Below, piece by piece: positions 10,268-18,021 of a stretch of 64,000 nt of DNA. Where the stretch lies: positions 62,001-126,000 of the forward strand of contig SEBV01000005.1 in NCBI GenBank assembly GCA_004172865.1, given 5' to 3'. Made by a program: the position numbers and the translations under genes. The notes under the pieces are model-generated. The model was not told where the DNA came from. It saw only the letters and a list, made by a program, of their open reading frames with translations, and made no database searches. The stretch is from Gammaproteobacteria bacterium (GTDB taxonomy: Bacteria; Pseudomonadota; Gammaproteobacteria; Pseudomonadales; Cellvibrionaceae). Position 1 is the stretch's first letter. Each line of letters begins with the position of its first letter.

Positions 10268-11110
10268 ATGCTCAGCTATCGACACGCCTTTCACGCAGGC
10301 AATTTTGCCGACGTACTTAAACACAGTTTATTGTTGCATACCGTTAGCTACATGACACAGAAAGATAAACCACTCCGTATTATTGATACGCATGCCGGTG
10401 CTGGAGCTTACAAATTTTCCAGCAATCAACCTATAAAAAACCGTGAATTCGATAACGGCATTGGCAAGCTGTGGGCGCGCGATGATTTACCGGCATTGAT
10501 ACAGGAATATGTAACATTTATCAAAGCGTTTAACGTGGATAAGCAGCTACATTATTACCCGGGTTCGCCGCTGTTTATGCAAGCGCTCCTAAGACCAAAA
10601 GACAATTTATTTTTGCACGAGTTGCATTCCACCGATTGGCGTTTACTGACCGAAGCGATTGGCAACGACAAGCAAGTAAAAATTATTGATGATGACGGCC
10701 TCGCCGGCATGCAAGCACTTTTGCCACCGCCCGATAGACGCGCATTGGTTTTTATTGATCCTTCCTATGAATTGAAAAATGAATATCACGAAGTTATCAA
10801 ACAAGTTATCAGCGCGCACAAAAAATTTGCGACAGGAACCTATGTAATTTGGTATCCCGTCGTATTGCGGCAACGTATTGATGATATGCAAAAGGCGCTA
10901 CAAAAAAGTGGTATAAAAAATATCCAGCTGTTTGAATTAGGTATAGCGCCCGACAGCCCGGAATACGGTATGAATTCAAGTGGACTATTTGTGATTAATC
11001 CGCCCTGGACTTTGTGGAAAGCCATGGAGGAGGCGTTGCCTTATCTTGCGGATAATCTGGGTGAAAATGGCGAAGGTTTTTATCGCCTCGAGCAACTTGT
11101 TGCAGAATAA
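10268..11110 (+). CDS. rlmJ: 23S rRNA (adenine(2030)-N6)-methyltransferase RlmJ
   Basis: RlmJ methylates A2030 of 23S rRNA using S-adenosylmethionine. The ATG at 10268, with TCAGGA eight bases upstream, gives exactly 280 residues, equal to E. coli RlmJ; the open frame extends further upstream but that part overlaps tamA and is not family-like. Family motifs are evident: the N-terminal MLSYRHAFHAGNFADVLKH, the SAM-binding DTHAGAGAY, and the catalytic motif IV as IDPSYE (the DPPY class of N6-adenine methyltransferases). It is divergent from tamA across a 92-bp shared promoter region and is followed 24 bases later by a small membrane protein gene. Confidence 0.96.
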   Translation: MLSYRHAFHAGNFADVLKHSLLLHTVSYMTQKDKPLRIIDTHAGAGAYKFSSNQPIKNREFDNGIGKLWARDDLPALIQEYVTFIKAFNVDKQLHYYPGSPLFMQALLRPKDNLFLHELHSTDWRLLTEAIGNDKQVKIIDDDGLAGMQALLPPPDRRALVFIDPSYELKNEYHEVIKQVISAHKKFATGTYVIWYPVVLRQRIDDMQKALQKSGIKNIQLFELGIAPDSPEYGMNSSGLFVINPPWTLWKAMEEALPYLADNLGENGEGFYRLEQLVAE

Positions 11111-11134
11111 TTTAAACACTAGCAGGTAATTTTC

Positions 11135-11524
11135 ATGACAAAAGCCGGTAAAGCAGCACTCTATTCCGCCATTATTTTCCCCGGTGCGGGATTATGGTGG
11201 CTAAAAAATTACGCCCGCGCCTGTATTTTTATGGTGCCCGCTATTGTCACGCTTTGGTACATAACCTCAATCATTTATAAAAGCGTAGAGCCTGCTTATT
11301 CCAAATTACAACGCGAAGCAGCGGAAGGCTTGATTGATGTTTTTAATTTTGGTGGAATTTATTCCAAGCTCTCGGAAGAAATTCATCGCAGCCTTGCAGC
11401 GCAGCAAAGCCAATTACTCACGGTAGAAGTTATTTTAATTGCATGCTGGATTTGTAGCATAATTTCCTCTTATTTCGCCGGAAAAAAGTTGGATCTTGAA
11501 AGCGGAACCAAGACAGATTTTTAA
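11135..11524 (+). CDS. Small integral membrane protein, unknown
   Basis: I do not recognise this 129-residue protein. It has an N-terminal glycine-containing hydrophobic hairpin (about residues 8-48, with the FPGAGLWWLKNYARA turn seen in small TM2-like or 'secretion-associated' membrane proteins), a soluble amphipathic middle (about 50-92) and one more membrane helix (about 95-115), ending in a charged tail. AGG lies nine bases before the ATG. It follows rlmJ by 24 bases on the same strand and could be its operon partner. There is nothing enzymatic in it; a structural or assembly role in the inner membrane is only a guess. Confidence 0.72.
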   Translation: MTKAGKAALYSAIIFPGAGLWWLKNYARACIFMVPAIVTLWYITSIIYKSVEPAYSKLQREAAEGLIDVFNFGGIYSKLSEEIHRSLAAQQSQLLTVEVILIACWICSIISSYFAGKKLDLESGTKTDF

Positions 11525-11585
11525 CACTAATCCATTCTTTAACACCAAGCCTTAAGGCAATTTTTTAAAAAAGGATAAAACCTTT

Positions 11586-11939
11586 ATGCAGCCAGCCGTC
11601 ATTACTATTTTTTTACTAATGTGTAGCAATGTATTTATGACATTCGCCTGGTATGCGCACTTAAAAGAACTCAGTAACAAACCCTGGATTATCGCCGCAT
11701 TAATTAGCTGGGGCATTGCACTCTTCGAATATATGTTTCAAGTACCCGCCAACCGCATTGGCCACACTGTAATGACGGTTGGGCAATTAAAGATTCTGCA
11801 AGAAGTTATCAGCATTAGTATTTTCATTCCCTTCGCCATTTATTATCTAAAAGAACCTTTCAAAACCGATTATATTTGGGCAGGCCTGTGTTTATTGGGC
11901 GCGGTATTTTTTATGTTTAGAGATAAGATTTTTTCGTAG
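11586..11939 (+). CDS. DMT-family small membrane protein (DUF486)
   Basis: The 117 residues form four predicted membrane helices with the DUF486 signature: WYAHLKEL near residue 23, then ISWGIALFEYMFQVPANRIGH, split around residues 46-66, and a terminal GAVFFMFRDK. DUF486 proteins belong to the drug/metabolite transporter clan at half the length of typical members, so they probably act as dimers; no substrate is established. The gene has AGGA upstream of its ATG and stands 61 bases after the preceding small membrane gene, so cotranscription is possible. Family assignment is confident, function is not. Confidence 0.85.
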   Translation: MQPAVITIFLLMCSNVFMTFAWYAHLKELSNKPWIIAALISWGIALFEYMFQVPANRIGHTVMTVGQLKILQEVISISIFIPFAIYYLKEPFKTDYIWAGLCLLGAVFFMFRDKIFS

Positions 11940-11979
11940 ATTGCAATTAAATCCCAAACCGTAACTTAAAGGAATATTC

Positions 11980-12444
11980 ATGCAATTATTATCCAGCGGG
12001 CAGCGCGCAGTTGCGATTTTTGAAGCGGCCAAAGGTGCGATAGTTTTGTTGGTGGGTTTCGGTTTGCTGTCGCTGGCACATCGCGATATTCAACACTTGG
12101 CTGAAAGGCTTGTGCTTCATACGCATTTAAATCCTGCGTCGCACTACCCGCACATTTTTATTGATATGGCCGCGCAATTAAACAACGTGCATTTGGCTTT
12201 AATTGCTGCCGGTGCCGCCGCTTATTCTTTGCTGCGTTTTTTTGAAGCTTATGGGCTTTGGTTTGGACGACATTGGGCGGAGTGGCTGGCGGTGGTAAGT
12301 GGAGCCGTTTATGTTCCCATCGAAATATTTGAAGTTTACGAACGCATGACGCTGTTGAGCGTCGTTGTTCTACTAACCAACTCTGCGATTTTAGGATTTA
12401 TGCTTTATTGTTTATTCGCAGCGCGAAAAAATAAATCCAAATAA
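11980..12444 (+). CDS. DUF2127 family membrane protein
   Basis: The 154-residue product matches the DUF2127 family of four-helix membrane proteins. Motifs seen are the N-terminal AVAIFEAAKGAIVLLVGFG, the central LLRFFEAYGLWFGRHWAEWLA and the following SGAVYVPIEIFE. The role of the family is unknown. AAAGGAAT sits seven bases before the ATG. It is 40 bases downstream of the DUF486 gene on the same strand, forming a run of small membrane proteins after rlmJ. The loop around residues 35-60 carries several histidines, which could mean metal contact or nothing at all. Confidence 0.82.
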   Translation: MQLLSSGQRAVAIFEAAKGAIVLLVGFGLLSLAHRDIQHLAERLVLHTHLNPASHYPHIFIDMAAQLNNVHLALIAAGAAAYSLLRFFEAYGLWFGRHWAEWLAVVSGAVYVPIEIFEVYERMTLLSVVVLLTNSAILGFMLYCLFAARKNKSK

Positions 12445-12620
12445 TACAATAATAATACTTAGCGGAAAAAAGCCGTCGCATCGGAATTTTGAGGCCCATT
12501 ATTCGGGCATGTAATGTGCAAAAATTATGGATTCATCTGCGCTAATACAATCTGTGTGAGTTAGACGTGTCATAGTAGCCAAGACTCAGTTATTACCCCA
12601 TATTGTCTCTTGGTATCGCA

Positions 12621-12938
12621 ATGAAATATGTATTGTTATTTTCTGCACTTTTAAATCTTTCGACTGCTGCGTTTGCTGCAGATGACATTGGTAATTTGCA
12701 AGCCCCAATATCAGCCGAATATGTAAACTCGTGTAAAGGTCTGTCTGAAAAAGACAGCTGTCAGGTTCACGGCAAGACGAATAATTTGATCACCGGTTCT
12801 TGTAAAACCAAAGCGATTACTCCCGACAATTTCGATCTCGTTTGTGTGCCTGAGCAAGTTAGCAAAAAATCTGCTGAAGATTCCGATGCAATTGCAAGTT
12901 CAGATCATGGCTCGCATCAACAAAAGCACAAACGTTAA
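12621..12938 (+). CDS. Small secreted protein with four cysteines, unknown
   Basis: I do not recognise this protein. The ATG at 12621 is preferred over an upstream TTG at 12603 because it begins directly with a signal peptide (MKYVLLFSALLNLSTAAFA), giving 105 residues. The mature part has four cysteines (in NSCKG, DSCQV, GSCKT and LVCVP), enough for two disulfides, and a polar, histidine-rich tail (DHGSHQQKHKR). It is therefore a small periplasmic or exported disulfide protein; the tail might bind metal. It stands alone after a 176-base gap that contains no clear promoter or terminator by eye. Confidence 0.62.
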   Translation: MKYVLLFSALLNLSTAAFAADDIGNLQAPISAEYVNSCKGLSEKDSCQVHGKTNNLITGSCKTKAITPDNFDLVCVPEQVSKKSAEDSDAIASSDHGSHQQKHKR

Positions 12939-12992
12939 TATTTTTTTGATTTAATTTTATCCCCTGAATATTTTCACAACGAGACGTACGCA

Positions 12993-13310
12993 ATGAAAGC
13001 TAACTGGAGCCGTGAAGAACTTACGCATTTGCTTTCGCTCTCCGGTAACTTGGCGGGACTGAGCATTACCGGCGTGACTATTTTTCATACCGTTGGTTTT
13101 ACCTCATCGTCAACTGGCACCGTTGTTGATGACATTCTCGCGGTCACGGCGCTGCTGTTTTTGTTGTGTTGTTATATTTCATTTTTTGCACTTCGGTCTG
13201 ACCGAACCACCTTAACCATGAAATTGATTTGGATTGCCGATAGCTTATTTCTGCTGGCCTTAACCTCAATGGTAGCCTCAGGATTTTTAATGCTTTATAC
13301 CCTATGGTAG
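12993..13310 (+). CDS. Small three-helix membrane protein, unknown
   Basis: The 105-residue product has a short charged N-terminus (MKANWSREELTHLLSL) and three hydrophobic helices (about residues 16-36, 45-68 and 78-102). The pattern resembles uncharacterised proteins that are predicted membrane partners of neighbouring genes, but I cannot name a family. It follows the four-cysteine secreted protein by 54 bases and precedes the efflux operon by 99 bases. No transport or catalytic motif is visible. Confidence 0.62.
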   Translation: MKANWSREELTHLLSLSGNLAGLSITGVTIFHTVGFTSSSTGTVVDDILAVTALLFLLCCYISFFALRSDRTTLTMKLIWIADSLFLLALTSMVASGFLMLYTLW

Positions 13311-13409
13311 TTACAATGCGCTTGATCTAAATAGCGCTTATTGTTTTAGCGACGGCAAAAAACTAATACACTTTTTTAACAAGAATTAAATCTACAGAGA
13401 ATCAAATTT

Positions 13410-14876
13410 ATGTTGCAACCTGGCTTATCTGGCAAGCAATCACGCACAAAAAAAATACTGACGAATAAATGGCTGTGGTTGGCTTTAGTGGTAATTATCG
13501 CTGGATTAGCGTGGCATTTTTTTAGCGGCAAGGCAGCCACCGGGCCGGGTCAATTTGGCGGGCCCGGCGGTGGCAGAAATAATACGGCGGTAGGCGTAGC
13601 GAGCGTTGAGAAAGCCGACATTCCAATTGTGTTAAATGCGCTGGGTACAGTCACCGCAACTGCGACTGCAACCGTGCGTCCGCAAGTATCCGGTGTGTTA
13701 CAACAGGTGAATTTTCAGGAAGGGCAAATGGTAAAGGCGGGACAACTACTCGCAACGATTGACCCACGTCCATTTGAATTGGAATTGATGCAGGCCACCG
13801 GCCAGCGTCAGCGCGATGAAGCGCAATTGGATAACGCCAAAATTATTCTGGCGCGCGACAAAATTCTGCAAACCCAAGACTCCATTGCCCAGCAAGATGT
13901 AGAAGCCCAGGCCGCGCTTGTAAAACAACTTGAAGGCACAGTGATGTCTGACCGCGCGCTTGAAGGCACGGCGAAACTGAATTTGAGTTACACCAAAGTC
14001 ACCGCACCTGTAAGCGGCCGTTTGGGTTTGCGCACTGTGGATATCGGTAATTTGGTTAGCTCCAGCGATACTGCTGGCATAGCGGTGATTACCCAGTTAA
14101 CACCTATCGATGTGGAATTTTCGGTGCCGCAAGATCAAGTGGCCGATGTGCAAGCCGGATTGCATCCTACCGACGAACCCAAATTGCAAATTAATGCAGC
14201 CCCAATTGCAGCTGCAAAACCATTGAAAGTTACAGTATTTGACCGCAGCCGCACCAATCTGTTGGCGAGCGGAGAATTTCTGGCGCTGGATAACCAAATG
14301 GATGTGCAAACCGGCACCGTAAAAGCCAAAGCCCGTTTCGCCAACGAAAAACAGCAATTGTTCCCCAATGAATTTGTGAATATTCAAGTGACTTTGCGCT
14401 TGATTAAAGATGCGACTGTCATCCCCGTTTCAGCCCTTAGACACAGCACCACCGGTGACTTTGTCTATGTACTCAACACCGAAACCAACACCGTGAGCCA
14501 ACGCCCGGTAACGGCGGGTCAAGCGGATGTTGAAAAAGTACAAATCACCTCCGGCTTAAAAGCTGGCGAAAAAGTCATTACCGAAGGTGCTGATCGCTTA
14601 AAAGATGGTGCCAAAGTGAATTTGCCAACTAACGGACCGGCGCGCGCAGGCGGCGCTGGCCAACCACGTGAGGGCAAAGAAGGTGGTAAAGACGGCGCGA
14701 ATGGCTGGAAAAAAGACGGTACAGGAGCTGCTAATTCTGGCGGGCCAAATGCAGCCGAGGGTAAACCGCGTGAATGGCCCAAAAAATCTGAGGGCGACGC
14801 AAAGTCTGGCGAAGCTTCATCGGGTACGGCATCCTCGGCCGAACACAAGCACAAACGCCAATCCAGTGAATCCTGA
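13410..14876 (+). CDS. mdtA: RND efflux periplasmic adaptor (MdtA type) with charged Gly-rich tail
   Basis: This is the membrane-fusion protein that bridges the RND pumps and the outer-membrane channel. An N-terminal membrane anchor (about residues 22-40) is followed by a Gly/Pro-rich linker, the barrel-sandwich halves (VRPQVSGVLQQVNFQEGQMVKAGQLLATIDPRPFE in pieces around residues 90-125, and TAPVSGRLG near 197), an alpha hairpin between them, a beta-barrel domain and the membrane-proximal domain (VIPVSALRH). After about residue 405 the protein carries some 80 residues of Gly, Lys, Glu and Ser-rich low-complexity sequence, longer than in E. coli MdtA (415 residues). It is the first gene of mdtA-mdtB-mdtC-channel, 16 bases before mdtB. 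No baeSR-type regulator is adjacent. Confidence 0.93.
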   Translation: MLQPGLSGKQSRTKKILTNKWLWLALVVIIAGLAWHFFSGKAATGPGQFGGPGGGRNNTAVGVASVEKADIPIVLNALGTVTATATATVRPQVSGVLQQVNFQEGQMVKAGQLLATIDPRPFELELMQATGQRQRDEAQLDNAKIILARDKILQTQDSIAQQDVEAQAALVKQLEGTVMSDRALEGTAKLNLSYTKVTAPVSGRLGLRTVDIGNLVSSSDTAGIAVITQLTPIDVEFSVPQDQVADVQAGLHPTDEPKLQINAAPIAAAKPLKVTVFDRSRTNLLASGEFLALDNQMDVQTGTVKAKARFANEKQQLFPNEFVNIQVTLRLIKDATVIPVSALRHSTTGDFVYVLNTETNTVSQRPVTAGQADVEKVQITSGLKAGEKVITEGADRLKDGAKVNLPTNGPARAGGAGQPREGKEGGKDGANGWKKDGTGAANSGGPNAAEGKPREWPKKSEGDAKSGEASSGTASSAEHKHKRQSSES

Positions 14877-14892
14877 TAGAGCTGCCTGACGC

Positions 14893-17800
14893 ATGAATCC
14901 ATCACGAATTTTTATTATGCGGCCCGTCGCCACCTCGCTCTTGATGGTGGCGATTGTGTTGGCCGGATTTATGGGGTTTAGCTTTTTACCCCTATCCGCC
15001 CTACCGCAAGTGGATTTCCCCACCATTCAAATCCAAACCCTCTACCCCGGCGGCAGCCCTGAAGTTATGAGCCAAACAGTCACGGCGCCGCTCGAACGCA
15101 ACCTGGGGCAAATGGCCGGATTGCAGCGCATGAGTTCCACCAGCGCGGCGGGCGTATCCATTATCACCCTGCAATTTGGGCTTGGCTTGGCGATAGATGT
15201 GGCCGAACAGGAAGTACAGGCGGCGATTAACTCCAGCGGTTCGCTGCTGCCCGCCGACTTACCCGCACCCCCAGTTTACGCCAAGGTCAACCCGGCAGAT
15301 GCGCCGGTACTCACCTTCGCCATTACCTCGGATACGATTCCGCTCACCGAAATACAGAACATCGTCAACTCCCGCCTCGCCCTCAAAATCAGTCAGGTAA
15401 ACGGCGTTGGTTTGGTGACGCTGAGTGGTGGTCAGCGCCCAGCGGTGCGCATTCAGGCAGATACTCACGCGCTAGCAGCAATGGGTTTAGGGTTGGATAC
15501 ATTACGCACCGCCATTACCGCCGCGAACGCTAACGCTGCCAAAGGCAGTTTTGACGGGCCGACTCGCGCCTACAGCATCAACGCCAATGATCAATTGCTG
15601 ACCGCCAATGAGTACAAAGACTTGGTTGTCAGCTACAAAAATGATGCACCGATTCGCCTCGCCGATGTCGCTAAAGTTGTGGATAGCGCCGAAAACGTAC
15701 GCCTCGGCGCTTGGTCTGGGTTGACACCTGCCATTATTCTCAACGTGCAGCGCCAACCAGGCGCCAACGTCATTGCCACCGTGGATGCCATCAAAGCCAA
15801 ACTACCTGAGCTGCAAGAGGCCTTACCACCAGGTTTAACCCTAACCGTATTGAGCGACCGCACCTCGGGGATTCGCTCATCCGTAGAGCACGTGGAATTT
15901 GAATTGGTGCTGGCGGTACTGTTGGTAGTGCTGGTTATTTTTGGCTTTTTACACAGCCTGCGCGCTACCTTTATTGCCAGTTTGGCGGTGCCAATTTCCT
16001 TGATCGGCGCCTGTGGCGTTATGTATTTATTGGGCTACAGCCTCAACAACCTGAGCCTGATGGCGCTCACCATCGCCACTGGTTTTGTGGTGGATGATGC
16101 AATTGTGATGATGGAAAACATCGCCCGTCATATCGAAGACGGCGAATCGCCCATGCAGGCTGCACTCAAGGGCGCCAAGCAAATCGGCTTCACTATCATC
16201 TCGTTAACGGTGTCGTTGATTGCGGTGTTGATTCCACTGCTATTTATGGGCGATGTGGTGGGCCGGTTGTTCCGCGAATTTGCAGTAACCCTGTCGATTA
16301 CGATTTTGATTTCGGCCTTGGTATCCCTAACGCTGGTGCCCATGCTCTCGGCGCGCTTACTCAAAAAAGAAACCCACGAAGCCGGTGTGGGCGAAAATTT
16401 AAGAATCTGGTTCGACAAACTCATCGCCTATTACGACACACGGTTAATCTGGGTGCTCGGCCACCAGCGCGCTACTTTGTGGGTTGCACTTTTAACCTTG
16501 CTGCTTACGGTTTTGCTGTATTTGTTTATCCCAAAAGGTCTGTTTCCAACTCAGGATACCGGGCAATTGCGAGCGCGAGTTGAAACTTCGCAATCCGTTT
16601 CTTTCACGCGTATGGCAGAGCTTCAACAATCGGTTGCACGCGAGATGTTGGACGATCCCGATGTGGAATCCCTAAGTTCATTGGTCGGTGTAGACGCCGC
16701 CAATAACACCATGATCAACACCGGCAGCATGCTGATCAACCTCAAAAAACAGCGCATTGGCAATCAGGAAGAAACCATGGCGCGCCTGCAGGATGCCGCC
16801 CACCGCGTCGCGGGCATTCGGCTGTACTTGCAGCCAACGCAGGATTTAACCATCGATTCCGAAACCGGCCCCACGCAATTTCGGGTATCGCTCACCGGTT
16901 CCGATAACGCGCTGGTAACACAGTGGGCCGCTCGGCTTACCGAACATTTAGGCAATTCCGCGCGCATTCGCAACGCCATGACCGATGCGGGCGCGAGTGC
17001 AAGTGCGGTGTTTATCAAAATCGACCGCGATACGGCATCGCGTATCGGCATAAGCGCATCCACCATTGATGACGCACTTTATAGCGCCTTCGGCCAGCGC
17101 ATCATCTCCACCATTTTTACCGATACCAATCAGTACCGCGTGATTTTGGAAGCAAAATCTGGCCAGCACACTAATCCGCAAAATCTGGGCGATTTGCAGT
17201 TGCGCACCAGCTCGGGCAAAACCACGCCGCTCTCTGCTATCGCACGCATTACCGAAGAACCCGCACCTCTGCAAATCACCCGCGTGGCGCAATACCCGGC
17301 GGCGACTATTGGTTTTGATACAGCGGATGGCGTTTCGCTCGGCCAAGCGGTGGATGCAGTCAAACTGGCCGCCGAAGAAATTGAATTGCCAGCCAGTGTG
17401 ACCATGACTTTCCTCGGTGCCAGCGGCGCTTATCAGGCATCGCAAAGTAACGAACTCTGGCTGATTTTGGCCGCGCTGGTATGTGTTTACATCGTTCTCG
17501 GTGTGCTTTATGAAAGCTATATTCATCCGCTGACGATTCTTTCAACACTGCCATCCGCCGGTGTAGGTGCGCTTTTAACCTTGTGGATTAGCGGGCAAGA
17601 TCTCGGGGTGATCGGCATTATCGGCATCATTTTGTTAATCGGCATCGTTAAGAAAAACGCGATTATGATGATCGACTTCGCCATAGACGCCGAGCGCAAT
17701 CAAGGCAAATCGCCACGCGAAGCCATACATCAAGCCGCACTCCTACGCTTCCGCCCTATTCTTATGACGACTATGGCTGCACTTTTTGCGGCAGTACCCT

Positions 17801-18021
17801 TAATGCTCGGCTGGGGCGATGGAGCGGAATTGCGCAGGCCGCTAGGTTTGGCGATTTTCGGCGGTTTGATCCTCAGCCAGTTGCTTACGCTTTTTACCAC
17901 GCCGGTTATCTACCTCGGCTTTGATAGTCTTGCCACGCGCTGGAATCGCTACGGCGTTTCGCGCGGTTGGTTCACGAACGAAATTCCAGCCGAAAACGAC
18001 GCAGACCGAGGTGCCCAGTGA
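14893..18021 (+). CDS. mdtB: RND efflux pump subunit MdtB type
   Basis: This is an inner-membrane proton-driven HAE1 RND pump of 1042 residues (E. coli MdtB 1040), with twelve expected membrane helices and two large periplasmic loops. N-terminal family motifs are present: FIMRPVATSLLM, LPQVDFPTIQI and NPADAPVLT. The proton-relay aspartate pair occurs in GFVVDDAIVMMEN, and the second-half GIVKKNAIMMIDFA and LLRFRPILMTT motifs are intact. In E. coli, MdtB and MdtC assemble as a B2C heterotrimer that exports bile salts, novobiocin and similar compounds; the same arrangement is likely because the next gene is an mdtC paralogue. Its stop overlaps the mdtC start (GTGA). Confidence 0.95.
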   Translation: MNPSRIFIMRPVATSLLMVAIVLAGFMGFSFLPLSALPQVDFPTIQIQTLYPGGSPEVMSQTVTAPLERNLGQMAGLQRMSSTSAAGVSIITLQFGLGLAIDVAEQEVQAAINSSGSLLPADLPAPPVYAKVNPADAPVLTFAITSDTIPLTEIQNIVNSRLALKISQVNGVGLVTLSGGQRPAVRIQADTHALAAMGLGLDTLRTAITAANANAAKGSFDGPTRAYSINANDQLLTANEYKDLVVSYKNDAPIRLADVAKVVDSAENVRLGAWSGLTPAIILNVQRQPGANVIATVDAIKAKLPELQEALPPGLTLTVLSDRTSGIRSSVEHVEFELVLAVLLVVLVIFGFLHSLRATFIASLAVPISLIGACGVMYLLGYSLNNLSLMALTIATGFVVDDAIVMMENIARHIEDGESPMQAALKGAKQIGFTIISLTVSLIAVLIPLLFMGDVVGRLFREFAVTLSITILISALVSLTLVPMLSARLLKKETHEAGVGENLRIWFDKLIAYYDTRLIWVLGHQRATLWVALLTLLLTVLLYLFIPKGLFPTQDTGQLRARVETSQSVSFTRMAELQQSVAREMLDDPDVESLSSLVGVDAANNTMINTGSMLINLKKQRIGNQEETMARLQDAAHRVAGIRLYLQPTQDLTIDSETGPTQFRVSLTGSDNALVTQWAARLTEHLGNSARIRNAMTDAGASASAVFIKIDRDTASRIGISASTIDDALYSAFGQRIISTIFTDTNQYRVILEAKSGQHTNPQNLGDLQLRTSSGKTTPLSAIARITEEPAPLQITRVAQYPAATIGFDTADGVSLGQAVDAVKLAAEEIELPASVTMTFLGASGAYQASQSNELWLILAALVCVYIVLGVLYESYIHPLTILSTLPSAGVGALLTLWISGQDLGVIGIIGIILLIGIVKKNAIMMIDFAIDAERNQGKSPREAIHQAALLRFRPILMTTMAALFAAVPLMLGWGDGAELRRPLGLAIFGGLILSQLLTLFTTPVIYLGFDSLATRWNRYGVSRGWFTNEIPAENDADRGAQ

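Noticed and set aside
13341-13369. Sigma-70 promoter TTGTTT-17-TAATAC before mdtA.
   Set aside because: Each hexamer matches consensus at only about half its positions; such matches occur by chance in AT-rich gaps.
16948-17526. A 192-codon open frame on the minus strand within mdtB.
   Set aside because: It lies wholly opposite conserved mdtB sequence, has no ribosome site or family-like features, and is arginine- and cysteine-rich as expected of an antisense shadow.
17967-18017. Upstream extension of mdtC to an ATG inside mdtB.
   Set aside because: The added residues are basic and not family-like; the GTG at 18018 overlaps the mdtB stop and restores the expected N-terminus.
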